NCBI GenBank assembly: GCA_973895155.1
Contig: OZ316899.1
Location: forward strand, 7,068,001-7,132,000
Reading direction: 5' to 3'
Source: Marsupella aquatica
Taxonomy: Eukaryota; Marchantiophyta
DNA length: 64,000 nt
Positions 31,762 through 42,900 of the stretch are shown in pieces. The translations under genes were made by a program, and so were the position numbers. Numbering within the stretch: the first letter of the stretch is position 1; each line of letters starts with the position of its first letter. A model generated the notes under the pieces. That model was given only the letters and a program-made list of their open reading frames with translations, was not told the DNA's origin and searched no databases.

Positions 31762-32322
31762 CTAATGCCTGGCATGCGTGCTAGAGCCGCTCGAGTGGGA
31801 GCGGCCATCCCGTTGCTTACGAAGTTTGTCGTTGTCCGCCTTGAGGAGCTGGACCTGGTCCAGTAGAGATTCGTTCTCTCGCTTCACCGCATCCGTCTCC
31901 TCCGCTGCCTCCTGGCATGCCTCCTCCAGTTGCTGGGCGTCGCTCGTCAGCTTGCCTGCCAGCTGGTCCTGCTTCTCGGCTTCGGTTTGGAGCCGTGCCA
32001 CTTTGACCTGTAGCGTGGCTATCTTTGTAGTGTCCCGCTGGGCCCGTTCTTGGCCTCCTCCAGGTCTTTCTGCCAGATGACAATTTGATTATTCAAACTG
32101 TCAATCTGGTTCCGGAGTTGTGCAATCTCGGCCTCGTTCCCAGCTTTGGCCTGATCGGCTAGGGCGGTAAGGGCCTGCGCCTTTGCTAACAACTCATCGG
32201 CGGCTGCAACTTTGGGTCGTAGTTGCAGAAGCTCAGCCTCTTGAGCCGCAACTTTGTTCTTTAAGTATACGGACTCCACCCGGTACCGCTCTATCCTCTG
32301 AAGGGCCTCTGACTGGGCCCTA
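31762..32322 (-). pseudogene. Element 3 gene, 3' part: coiled coil
   Basis: Heptad-rich sequence: ALQRIERYRVESVYLKNK, AQEAELLQLRPKVAAADELL, EAEIAQLRNQIDSLNNQIV in one frame to TAG 32019, then after a frameshift KDQLAGKL-like and RENESLLDQVQLLKADNDKL in the frame of 32001-31762. It joins the upstream part at 34764 in the same frame once element 4 is discounted. Function unknown; the coiled coil is the part most alike in layout to elements 1 and 2. Confidence 0.75.
32318..32322. repeat. Element 4 target-site duplication, left (CCCTA)
   Basis: CCCTA here against CCCGA at 34764-34768, one mismatch. Support comes mainly from the reading frame restored across the site. Confidence 0.7.
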
Positions 32323-32693
32323 TGTGACGCCAATGACGTGGTCCTTATTTTGTAATCTGATTAAGTAGGTTGCTGTATGCAAGGAGTAGCTATTGATATT
32401 GCATAACAATTAGCAAGATGGCAAGAATAAGGGCAATCATGGCGTTAAGAGTAGGGAAATAAAAGCTATGTCGCGGGTGGTCGACGACCATATCTCTTTC
32501 AATATGTCACCAAATCCGGATCTGTAAAGAGCATTGGAAAGATCTGGTCAAGGCGAGTAAAATCGATATAAAACACTCGAGAAACGGAGGTGTATTAAGA
32601 AAGATACGGCCTGATTAGTGTGACGGGTTAACTTGTGGCCGGAATTAACGGATTCGGCTTCAGTTTCGGGTTAACCACGGCTTAGCTTATGTG

Positions 32694-32875
32694 AGCACGG
32701 CTTCAGCTTAGCTCAGGTCAGCACGGCTTCAGCTTAGCTTAGGTAAGCACGGCTTCAGCTTAGCTCAGGTAAGAACGGCTTCAGCTTAGCTCAGGTCAGC
32801 ACGGCTTCAGCTTAGCTCAGGTCAACACGGCTTCAGCTTAGCTCAGGTCAGCGCGGCCTCAGGTTAGCATAGGTA
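32694..32875. repeat. 26-bp tandem repeat in element 4, seven units
   Basis: Units of the form AGCACGGCTTCAGCTTAG followed by CTCAGGTC repeat seven times, six of them nearly identical, and decay into related CGGGTTAGC motifs to about 33020. Confidence 0.92.
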
Positions 32876-34422
32876 AGCTCGGATTCGGGCTCAGCTTAGG
32901 CTAGGTTAGCGGATAGCGGGTAGCGGCCTAACCCGAGACCACGGGTTAGCTCTACTCGGGTTAGATAGGATAGCTAGGTTAGCCAAATTCGGGTTAGCTA
33001 TGTAACTCGGGTTAGCGCAGCAATGAGTACCCCCTCTCGATTGCGGGGGCATAACTCTCTGTGTATTTGACCAAATCGGCTATAATTGACCTCGTTGGAA
33101 AGAGGAGCTCAAGCCGCTTCCAACGCTGCTATCCACGCAGAAAATGGTTAAATAGAGAAATCGGGAGAGGAGGCGCAAGCTCGCAAAAACTATGGAGGAG
33201 GGCCGAATCCGAAGTACATAGCCAATTCGAGATAGAAATAAAGTTGCGAGTTAGGGTTCAGTAGTTAGAGATAGTGGCGGCTCTGTTAGGGCTGGGATGG
33301 GGCTCCAGCAGCGTAGTATCCACCCATTTGGGCTCAGTATGAGAGTATATAGGGCAGCCCCCGGTAGAGGCAAGGGGGGGGGGGACTTCAGTTGTGTGAT
33401 CTCACTTAGACTGAGCAGCGGGGAGGAGCTCTGTGCAAGCAAGGCTGGACTTGGACGCTGCGTGTTGGGGAGAGCTTGGTTGTGCTATTACTCAGGGAGT
33501 AATCAGCCAAGCTTCACAGCAACGGGTTGCTAGGTTTGCGAGCTAGATTGTGGCTCTTTCTAGTGGGCAGCACAACTGGGTTCTTTTCCCCCGATACAGA
33601 GCCTTGGTGATAGGTGATGTATTGGTGATTGTAAACTGTGGGGAGGATTTCAATTCGATTTGCGGTGGGCACATTAGGGAGGCTGAGGTCCTGATTAAGG
33701 GGCAGCAGGAGGAGCATTTACAGTTCAGTCTGGCAAGGCTACGTGATCCATGGGGAGTCCCTGCCTTTGTCTGGTGGAGAGCACTAAGGGATCTATGGCC
33801 AGAGCTGAGCTTGCAGGGCAAGCATGAGGCCGGGCCTCATTGCAGTCTGGGGTAGATCGCCGTTAGGCCTGGTACCAGCCTTGAAGTCGAGTCAACTATG
33901 CATGCGTAACTTGACGTTCTGAATTGGAGGTGTGAGATCTGTATGTGCCCCCAAGAATGAAGTGCAGTGAAGGAGGTTGAGTTCAGGATTGAGTTTGCAA
34001 GGCAAGTACGGGATTGGTTCGAGTCCAATCTGCCGTCGCAATCTGGAGTGAGCCGGGCTCAGGTTCAGGATTGAGCTTGCATGGCAAGCACGGGGCTTGC
34101 AGGGCAAGCACGTCACAATCTGGAGGAGACAGCCTTCGGCCCTAGTATTCGGATCAAGTGTTCTCAGTGAACTATTGTGCACATCTTTGAATCTAATTGA
34201 GTTTTCCTCTCAGGCCTCATTTCTCTCATGGATGTGTGTGTGTGTGAGGAAATATGAGTGTATGATGGAACTAGCAGCGCCACTGAGAGGTGTACCGGGT
34301 GCATTGAAGCGGGCTGGGTGAGGACTGTCATAGCTCTGATTGTTGAGAGTGGAATGGCAGAGTGGTGGGGCAATGGCTTAGAAGTCCCTAAGCCGGGAAT
34401 CAGTCAGGAGTCACTGGTTTAT
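32876..34422 (+). other. Element 4 interior, noncoding
   Basis: No convincing gene. CTTGC-NNN-GCAAG palindromes recur at about 33810, 33994, 34077 and 34096 with shared flanks (TTCAGGATTGAG), a degenerate longer repeat. There is a short TG run at 34232-34245. Confidence 0.65.
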
Positions 34423-34456
34423 GGGTACATTCCGGCGGCGGAATAGAAACATACCT
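34423..34456 (+). other. Conserved GC hairpin, element 4
   Basis: ATTCCG-GCGG-CGGAAT (34429-34444), flanked by GGGTAC and AAACATACC. It is the same motif as in elements 1-3, read from the other strand. Confidence 0.85.
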
Positions 34457-34763
34457 ATGATAGTAAGCATATGTATAGACCTATTGCGCACCGTAGTGCT
34501 AGGCCCTGTGTGTACGGGCCCGATATGAAGACCCCTTCTCACCAGAACTATCATGAGCGCAGATCTGATCCCCAACCTTGGTTCCTTGGGATTGAGCTTG
34601 GGTGATGTGTGATAGAGTCTTGCTATGATAGTCTGGTGTTAAGGGCATAAACTGGTGTTTATCGGCATTCACAACATCCCTTCGTGATCCTCAGGTACAA
34701 GGAGATGGTTTTGGCACCCATAGTGACGTTTTTGGTGTTAAGACCCATGTCAATCGCGTGACA

Positions 34764-34768
34764 CCCGA
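34764..34768. repeat. Element 4 target-site duplication, right (CCCGA)
   Basis: It pairs with CCCTA at 32318-32322. Confidence 0.7.
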
Positions 34769-35613
34769 CGTGCTTTTACTGCGGCAACCAACTCCTGATT
34801 GAAGAAACAGGCTACCTTCCGGGCCATGAACTCCCCGGTATCCCGGGAAATTTGATGAGAGAAATCTCCCAGAAGCCCGTTCAGAAATGTACCCGGTACG
34901 AAGAGTTCCGGGTGGTCCAGGTTGTGCCTGTCCGGAGTTGGGCACGGGAAGACGTCAACACGCGCGGGGGCCGGGGCAGTGACATCCAGCCCTGGGGACG
35001 TAGTGTTGGAAGGGGTTGGAGTGTCCTCCTGCAGCAATGTCCGGTTCTCCGGAATAGCCACCGGTGGGTCTTTGGGAGACCCGGGCTCGAGTAAGGCCTC
35101 CGCTGTACCGACTTTTGTACTTGGCCCGGCCTGTTGGATCGCATCTACGGTTGCAATAACCGACCCATCCGGTACCTCCTCGGTTACAACTACAGCTACT
35201 TGTGGAGGTGGGGTGGGTGAAGCCTGCGTGTCCGCTGGACTTCGGGTCTCGGGTTGGGGCCGTCTCTCTAAGGCCGGGAAAACCCACCTAGCTGGGACCA
35301 GCTTTGTAATGTTGACACGGGGAAGGGTTCGTCGATCGAACCGAGTGTACCACTCAAGAATGATCTCAATGTGGCTAGCAAAATACGCCTTCCCGCCAAT
35401 GTATAGCGTCTTTCTTTGCCGCTCCATCTCTTCATGGAATTTCTTAGCGAAGTACGACGCCCACTTCCTAGGTCGATAGTTCTCGACCTGGATAACCTGG
35501 GCAGCGGAGATCTCCCCCCGGGATTTCATCATGTGGAGGGCGTACCTTTGGAACTCCAGTCGCTCAGCTATCTCGGGGATGAGGCAGGTCCTCATCACGA
35601 ACCCGTTGTCCAC
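34764..35613 (-). pseudogene. Element 3 gene, 5' part: PMD-like C-terminal segment and linker
   Basis: About 283 codons are open, starting at the truncated edge with no true start codon. The segment RPRKWASYFAKKFHEEMERQ ... SHIEIILEWYTRF matches in pattern the region after the PMD-like core of element 2 (YNGYLLTQLKKILKEEQ ... YHMPLLCRYAR). A Pro/Ala/Thr-rich linker and DFSHQISRDTGEFMARKV follow before the element 4 junction. The likeness is distant and judged by eye. It continues at 32322. Confidence 0.65.
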
Positions 35614-35616
35614 TGC

Positions 35617-36724
35617 CCCCGAGCGGCGATCAGACCTGATGGCCTGGGCATGAGCACTGGCTTGGCCCGGTCACACGGGCTAAGGCACTCCGCTTGCGAA
35701 TGCCTAACGAGAAAGTTATGGGCGTTGCCAGTTGGTGGCGCGCCCATTATGCGCGATAGGATCCGGGTTGGGTGCCAAATGTTTAGGGACCAAAGCTGGT
35801 CTGGGGGTGGCAGGTCTCCATAAGCATATATGAGGGGAGTGGTGTCTCCCTAGGGGCTAAGGGCGAGCCGAAGTCGTGAGCCGCGGAGGTCGCGATACTA
35901 AGAGAAACCACCAAACAAAAATGGCAATATCTTCCCAACGGGAAGTCCGTTGGAGGACTTCTTGGGTGCGTTGGAAAGCTCTTGAGGAAGGCTACGCCCT
36001 CCTGAGCTCAGCTGGGTCTGGGATACCTTGGGGTCTTGGGGTTTGCGGGTGTTAACTCGCCCACTTGCCAAATCCTGTCAAACAGCAGCCAAACTGTGTT
36101 CAGTCTCCCAAGGGAGCTTTCGTTGGGGAGGCAAGGTCAAGTAGGTGTGGAGGTTGAGGCCCAAGAGCATTTGGCCCCTAGATCATCAGTGAGGACAACC
36201 GAGAGTGGATTCTAGCGTCGGGGCCATTATGGTCCCGGCGTGTTGGGACAAGCTTGGGACAAGCTTTAGAACAAGCTACGCTATTTGGGCCATGAGCATG
36301 TCCTGAGGTCAGGGCGGTCAGTTGGTGATAAATAGGTACAAGGGAGAACTCGGGCCGCGCCCAAGGAAGGAGCTGTTCTGGACGAACAGTGGGCATGGGT
36401 TTTGGTTCCGGCTTATGGCATTGGGAGGACCTATCGCTGACCTATTTACCAACGTCTGTTGAGCTTGAGTTAGGATGCTAGACTTGGCGAGTTCTAGATC
36501 CAGAAGGGTTACTTACCGAGATGCTTGGTTGCTTGTGTAGATAGTGAGGACCGTTGAGTAGCGATCGTGTAGGTGAGCAAGTGCGGCTTCGTATGGGAGG
36601 GGCCGCTGGTGGTGCAAGGGGCACTAGGGTGCTTGTTCGAGGTATTCTGTGGAGGCATTCAAGGAAAGGGCACTTAGGCATGAGTGCTAGGATTGGTGAG
36701 GGCGTTGGGTGGCAAGGTCCACCA
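35617..36724 (+). repeat. 5' LTR of the next gypsy-1, 5'-truncated
   Basis: It starts within the LTR at GAGCGGCGAT (matching about 14214) and ends GGTCCACCA, four bases before the primer site. TATA-like box at 35824-35833 and two TGGGACAAGCT units plus a variant at 36244-36277. The missing first 390 bases end at the junction with element 3. Confidence 0.88.
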
Positions 36725-36728
36725 CTTG

Positions 36729-36740
36729 TGGTATCAGAGC
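36729..36740 (+). promoter_or_regulatory. Primer binding site of gypsy-1, right copy
   Basis: TGGTATCAGAGC, the same initiator-Met site as at 30017, four bases after the LTR. Confidence 0.93.
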
Positions 36741-36871
36741 AATTGCTGGCATAGACACCGGGTCGGGGTTGCGCTAAGTCAGAATCCAAAAATCTTAACG
36801 GATTTTTGCGGGGACTTAGTGCTTCAACGTGCCCGACCGGTCAACTGTAGGCAGATTCGGTCATTGGGAAC

Positions 36872-38211
36872 ATGGCTAAAAACACTCAATTAAAGAGTAG
36901 CAAACAGGCTCCCCCCACCAAGGGGAGAGCCCAGGTTCAAGATGAACAGAAGGATGACGGGTTGACTTCCCTAGATGAACGTTACGAGCAGGATGCAGAA
37001 GACGCAACGGCCGAACCGTCGACCTCTGCGGCGAACACGTCGAGTGCAGAGCGCCGTGGACTTAAAGGGAAGGAGGTAGCTGATCCTTCAGAGGACGGGT
37101 TGGATGACGATGACTCCGATGCGGAAGGAAGCGACAACGAGGCTGAAGCCAAATCAGAGGAAGAGGGTCAGGACCTGGAAGAGGAACTGATCCCAGCCTT
37201 GAGAGGATTGAACGCGGAACCAGAGGATGATGTCCAGCCGGATGTCATCATGGATAATTTGACCAAGGAAACCCAGGGCAATGCGGGTGATGCCTCAGCC
37301 CCAAGAGGTCATGGTGCTCGCAAGACGCGGGGGGTATTACCAAAATCCACAAGAGAACCTAAGGACAGACGGCCCGCAAAGGAAAGACAATTGGAGGACC
37401 GTCCTCATACAACTCGCAAGGGCCCAGCCGCTGACGACGGTCAGGGTCCGTTGACTCAAGACCAACAACTCATTTATGACCAGTTGGAACACAACAAGGG
37501 GGCCTATGAAGTACTTACTTAGTCTAGGTAGCCAGAGTGCGACGAGTCCCGAGGGGGGAATGGTAGTTGGACAAAGTATGTTCCAAGTGAACCAGCTACC
37601 AACTCCTCCAACTTACAATGGGGCCTATGAACAAAGTGGACAAAAATTCCTGAGTTGGCTCTCCACGATGGAGATTCATCTCCAGGTGTGCGTTGAGCGA
37701 TCCACTTGGGCTATCGCAGCCGCTCCTTACCTGAAGGACTATGCCTTGACTTGGTACAAGTCATGGAAGAAGTCGCAAGATGACTCCTCCTTGCCGTTAA
37801 CTTGGGAAAACCTGGTTGAGGGACTCCGTGCTCATGTCACCACTAAGTACCCGGAGCAGCACGCTCAAAAATGTGTAACGGAGATGAGCTTCAGGGTGAT
37901 ATCAAAATGTTCATTACTTATTACCAGAATCAGTTGGCGTGTATCCCGGCGGGACAAGAGACCTACATACACAACTTCACAACTTTATAGTGAAGCTCCC
38001 GCCGTTGCTCAGGGAAAAGTTACAGGAAAAGCGTCATGAGTCCAAAACGCTTTCTGACGCCTTCGACAAGGCAACTACATTGGTGAATAACCGACCTGAC
38101 TTGGCGAAGGTGGGTGGCAAGGGATCCGAGGGGGAAGCTGGGAAAGCAAAAGGTCCCGAAAATAAGCGTAAGCAGTCTGAGGGGGCGGGGGCCGGTGGTT
38201 TGGACCCCTAG
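36872..38211 (+). pseudogene. gypsy-1 gag, right copy, N-terminus complete
   Basis: ATG 36872 (MAKNTQLKSSKQ) starts 131 bases after the primer site. The N-terminal 210 residues are charged and probably disordered: EDGLDDDDSDAEGSDNE, then a basic/proline stretch (TREPKDRRPAKERQ). The 2-bp deletion near 37500 sends this frame into a stop at 37520-37522. The capsid-like core and the downstream part lie in two further frames (37476-38039 and 37939-38211), as in the left copy. TAG 38209-38211 separates it from the knuckle. Confidence 0.88.
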
Positions 38212-38730
38212 CCCCAGAATGGAGAAGCTAAGCGAAACCGAAAGGCTGGCAACTTCAAGAAAGGAACCTCATCGGCACAGAAAGCAAAGAAGCAGGCAAC
38301 CATGGAACAGAGGCGGGCTGAAGGTTTGTGCTTCACATGTGGTGCCATGGGCCATCAAAGTAAGGATTGTTCCACGAAAGGTGGCAAGCCAAGCGGAGAG
38401 GGAGGGCAGAAGAGCATTAAGGTAAGTATCGCTCTAACCGAACCCTTAGTAGCTGACAAGGTCCCTGTAGGGGATGTTCCTGCAGGAGAGAGGGTGTTGT
38501 TGCAAGAGAAGATACCTCAAGTTAAGACAATGGATCCTGAAAAACTGATTTTTGTGAATGTCACTTCTAATGGTAATCTGGGGGTTGCTTTGGTGGATAC
38601 AGGCGCGACCGCCTGCTTCATAAGTGGGCAGGCGGCAGCACGTCTTGGGGTGGACGTGCAAGAGTTGCTACAACCGTTAGTGTGCAAGTTTGCCAACGAC
38701 ACAAAAGATAGTGTCGAGAGTAGTACATAG
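38212..38730 (+). pseudogene. gypsy-1 zinc knuckle and protease, right copy
   Basis: Same frame and motifs as 941-1459: CCHC knuckle near 38329-38371, DTGA active site near 38590-38620, stop TAG 38728-38730. No difference from the left copy was seen. Confidence 0.85.
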
Positions 38731-39141
38731 ACTTTGGGTAGAGGTCATAGGCAAACAACAAAATTTTGTTAGTTAGGAGATGTTCTACATTCTAGACGGT
38801 CTAGCCGTAGACTTCATTTTGTCAATAGGTTATCTCAGAAAGCACAATGTTACCTTGAAACCGGGGGTTGAGTGCTCCATTTTCCCAATAAGGGCAGTGA
38901 GCCCATCATTGTACACAAAGTTACCAAAAATAAATAAAGATTTCTCAAATTAAGTAAAGTGTCGTGGTTGTCTCCATGTGTATCGGCGAAGCAATGGTGG
39001 AAAGACTTCAAGGGTGGACATGAATGTTTCTTCTTTCATCTCCACCCAACTAAGGAGGCTGCGCCGCAGCCAAAAGGCAAGTCAGCTAAGGTTGGGCCCG
39101 ACTGCGGTTGAATTCCAGAAATTTTAGAGGAATTCAACAAC
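38731..39141 (+). pseudogene. Protease-RT linker, right copy
   Basis: As 1460-1869 but one base longer, with an extra T at 38906 (CCCATCATTG against CCCACATTG). No open frame in either copy. Confidence 0.6.
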
Positions 39142-39797
39142 GTGCTCTCGCAGAAGCTACCTAAAGGTTTACCCCCGCGGAGAGAAGTGGATCACCAAGT
39201 TGAGTTGGAGCCAGGTTTGGCTCCTCAGGCTAAAGCTCCTTATCGTTTGAACTTGAACAAACGAATGATGTTGAAGAACGCCTTGGAAGAGTTGATCGAC
39301 CAAGGGTTCATTCGCCCTAGTAAAAGTCCTTACGGGGTGCCCGTGCTATTTGTGTCCAAAAAGGATGGTACTTTGAGATTGTGTGCAGATTACCGGGCCC
39401 TCAATAAGCAGACAGTAAAGACCAAGTACTCATTACCTCATATGGATGACCTCTTTGATTGCCTCTCCGGGGCTAAGAAGTTTTCAAGGTGGACTTGCGG
39501 TCTGGGTATTACCAGATCCGCATGGCTAAAGGAGACAAGTATAAGACCGCGATGCGCACAAGGTTTGGATCCTATGAGTTTTTGGTTATGCCGCTCGGGT
39601 TGTGTAACGCAACCGCAACATTCATGAAGATGATGAATACCATCTTCCATGACTTGTTGGACCAAGGAGTGGTCATCTTTAGTGACAACATCCTGATCTA
39701 CTCAAAAACATTGGAGGAACATGAGCAGTTGCTCAGAGAAGTGTTCTCTCGCCTTGGTAAGGCTCGTCTCTTTGCTAAACCTAGCAAGTGCAAGTTT
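39142..39797 (+). pseudogene. gypsy-1 RT, palm part, right copy
   Basis: Same frameshift near 39482 and the same FSDN catalytic motif (39680-39691) as the left copy. Cut at 39797 by LINE-A; the last 15 bases (39783-39797) are the target duplication. Confidence 0.92.
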
Positions 39798-39987
39798 TTT
39801 TTTTTTTTTTTGGTTTTGGAAATAAAAATGAAACCCGCGAAAACCCACGGGAAGGGGGGCCCAACAGGGCAACATAAGCGTGGGCAGCATAGTGTGACCC
39901 AGGTGAGGCCATAATGAGCACCTATGTGCAAAGGCACAAAGAAGTGTTCCTAGCCAACTAAAGTAGAATGCATAAACAAGTATTGCT

Positions 39988-42900
39988 TCAACTAAAAAGC
40001 CATGCGTCTGGATGAGTAACCCACCTAAGACGTTCCTGACGGACTAATTCTTTGACTCGCAGTAATCTAGTATGTTTTCTACTGGGACCCGAGGCTTCAC
40101 AGAGGCCATGCAAGGAGTCTAACATATCTGAAAGGAGTAGATTCAGATTAAACCTTCTACTGTTGACACGATTAAAAAGCTGCTCATTCCGTGCCAGCCA
40201 GAGAGTCCACAGCACGTGGTAAACCACAAAGACCCGAATGGTTCTCTCAATTTTGGTGCATCCAGTGACTTCCAAGACAGAGAATAAATTCAAATGTCTC
40301 CAAGAAGTGGCTCCCGGAAAAATCCACCCAGCTAGCTGCCAGCACCTCTTAGCGAAGGGACATGTGAAGAAAAGATGAGGAATTGTTTCAAGAACATTGG
40401 TGCACAGTAGGCAGCTTCCATCTCCTTTACCAATCTTTCTAGCTCGTGTTCCAGTGAATAACCCTTGAGCAGCTAATCTCCAAAGGAATAAGCGGCCTTT
40501 TAACGGTAAATCAGATGACCATAGAGCATTCCAGAAATTGTTCCATTCGAGGTCAGAAAAAGAAATGCTCCAAATCCCGTTGAGCCTGAGAGAATTAGAG
40601 CCTTTGGGTCGAATCAGCTGATACATACGTGCATTGGACAGGGTGAAGCTCTTCAGCCATTCATGTTTGTCAGACCAACACCATTGGGCGGCACGAGCTT
40701 GGAGATCTCCAAAGCAATCCACAGTACCTTTGATTTTGTCCACGAATGCTAAACAAAGCTCTCTTGTTGCAGCGTCAGCACCACGTATTCTTGCAATTTT
40801 AGTAGAAAAGGTTCGAACAACTGAGTCATGAGAACCATTTAAATCCGACATCGTCCTTACTCCAATCCTCCCGCACATCTTGATAATGGAGAAAATCATG
40901 TCATCCTGTAGGTGCTGAAAACCTTCTAGGCATCTCACAACATCCTCCACGCTCCACCAGCATGCCATGCCAGAAACGCCCGGTGAGAGTATACGGTGCA
41001 GCCGAAGAGACTCCCAAGCCTTCCACAAACTACCCGTGTAAAAGAGACAGCCAAAAGAACGAGGGTAATAGAGCAATAGTCAATCAGAGAGAGAGTATCT
41101 ATTTCTCCTGATGCGCTTAGCATTCCTCCATTTTGCCAATCTCAAATTTTCCCCAAAAAGCCTAGCCCATTCAAAGACTTGCGAATCCAGAGCACGGGTG
41201 AACCATTGATAGAGTAAAGCATGAGAGTGACTACGAAAGTCCTTAAACCCAAGGCCACCGTCCACCATAGGCCGTGCCATCGTCTTCCACGCTACCAGGG
41301 GAATTTTCCGTCCACCATTCTCATTATATCCCCAAAGGAAGTTACGGCAGAGAGTCACCAAAGTCTTAGCCAAAGAGTTGGAGCTTCTGAGGAACATCAT
41401 ATGATAGATAGGAATAGCTTGCAATACATGCTTAACAAGAATAGTGCGTCCTGTGAAAGAAAGAAAACGGGTGGCCCAAGCAGAAAGTCGAGAACTAATC
41501 TTGTCAAGACAGAAGGTGTGGAGTTGCAAGGAAGAAAGGTCCCATCCCATAGGCGCACCAAGGTATCTTTGAATTTCCCCTTTCCCGCTGATCTTGCAAC
41601 CAGTGTTAACCAGCCATTCCGGAATCTCCTCCAACGCAAGTGGAATGACAGTAGACTTACGTAAGTTGAGCCGAGCACCAGATGCAAGTTCGTAACAAGC
41701 AATTGCTTCCGTGACCTTATTGAAATCTTCTTCAGATGCAGGAATGAACAATCCAAGATCATCTGCAAATAATCTGTAACAGATCATGAGGGCCTCAAAG
41801 ATTTGAATACCTCTCAGTCGTCCATGCAGAATCTCCTGATCCAAATAGTCCATGAGAGGTTGAGTAGCAATCGCAAATAAAAGAGGAGATAACGGGCAAC
41901 CTTGACGGACACCACGGAGCAACTGGATTTCCTTCGAGAACATGCCATTCAAATGAACCTTGGAGCCCGCGCCAGTGAGTAAGGATCTCACTAAACTAAT
42001 GTAGTGACTACCGAGTCCAAGCAAATGCATAGCTTCCCAGATGTAGGAGTGGCAGACTCTGTCGAAGGCCTTCTCAAAGTCCAACATAAGAAAAAGAGAG
42101 CTTTTCTTGTTAACTCGTATCCAGTCGACAGTCAGCCAGGCAACCGAGATGTTTTCTAAAATGTGCCTGCTCGGAATGAATCCAGTTTGCTGAGGACTAA
42201 TAAGCTTGTGTATAAGTGGTTTAAGGCGTAAAGCCAAGATCTTAGCCACAACCTTGTAGATGGTATTGAGCATAGTAAGAGGGCGCCAGTCCTTCAAACA
42301 TCTTTTATTGGGTTTCTTCGGGATCAATTTGATCACACCTTCCTTCATGTTAGCCAAAAATTTTCCTGTTCTCAAGAAATCCAGAATCATCTCATAAATG
42401 TCTTCTTTCATAAAGTGCCAACAAGATCTGTACACTTTGGCAGTGATACCATCAGGTCCCGGTGCTTTGTCAGCCGGAAGTAACCAAAGAGTAGAACGAA
42501 TCTCCTCCATCGATGGGGGGGATTCCAGTTGCCTAATTTCAGCTGCCGTAAGCGACTTACCAGTGTTAGCAAAGAGTTTGCGTCTAGCTTCTCTAACTTC
42601 AAACAAAGTACTAAAAGCCAAATCCTCCGGCGCCTCGTAAAGAGCACAATATTGTTTTTCTACTTCTTTCAGAATACTATCCTCTTGAGTTAATATGTCG
42701 CCATTATCAAGAAGTAGTATAGACATGTTTTCTCTGAGTCTTTTAGCCTTGACCGTAGCAAAGTAGAACTTAGATGGTGCGTCTCCCTGCCCCAGCCATT
42801 TGATCCGTGAGAGTCTCCTGCCCATTTGTGCCTCTTCATGTTCAGCTATTCTTACCTGATCGTCCACAGTAGCAAAATCAGCGATGTCTGATTCAGATAG

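Larger units (their letters stand above)
32323..34763 (+). mobile_element. Element 4: TG...CA element without gene, inside element 3
   Basis: Starts TGTGACGCCAATGAC and ends with the inverse of TGTCACGCGATTGAC, which match at 12 of 15 places. Length 2,441 bp. Orientation is + as judged from the hairpin (34423-34456). It lies within the coiled-coil gene of element 3, whose frame is restored by removing it. It holds a 26-bp tandem repeat, several short palindromes and no long frame, so it is a non-autonomous member or a short solo LTR of the family. Confidence 0.78.
30866..35616 (-). mobile_element. Element 3: distant member of the same family, 5'-truncated
   Basis: Its 3' end (plus-strand TGTCACGTCG) interrupts gypsy-2 gag exactly at AAGT. 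It contains, in element orientation, a PMD-like/linker/coiled-coil gene, a tail and the GC hairpin, the same order as elements 1 and 2. The 5' end and second target duplication are missing: at about 35616 it meets the interior of a gypsy LTR, not gag. About 2.3 kb remain once element 4 is removed. The gene is strongly diverged from that of elements 1 and 2. Confidence 0.75.

Noticed and set aside
32694-33020. Regular repeats suggestive of a CRISPR array
   Set aside because: Units adjoin without unique spacers, and the context is a plant transposon.
33550-33855. A 101-codon frame within element 4 (ALVIGDVLVIVNCGEDF...)
   Set aside because: No motif, no homologue within the window, and overlapping frames of similar size on the other strand; treated as chance.
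34013-34029. tRNA-like T arm (ATTGG-TTCGAGT-CCAAT) with a perfect B-box
   Set aside because: No matching acceptor stem, D arm or A-box at the required distance. It lies in a repeated region of element 4, so it is more likely chance or a very degraded relic.
32323-34763. A 2.4-kb intron in the element 3 gene
   Set aside because: The segment has TG...CA ends, an imperfect 5-bp duplication, inverted ends and the family hairpin in opposite orientation, all of which fit insertion better. There is no GT...AG pair at the junctions in the gene direction.
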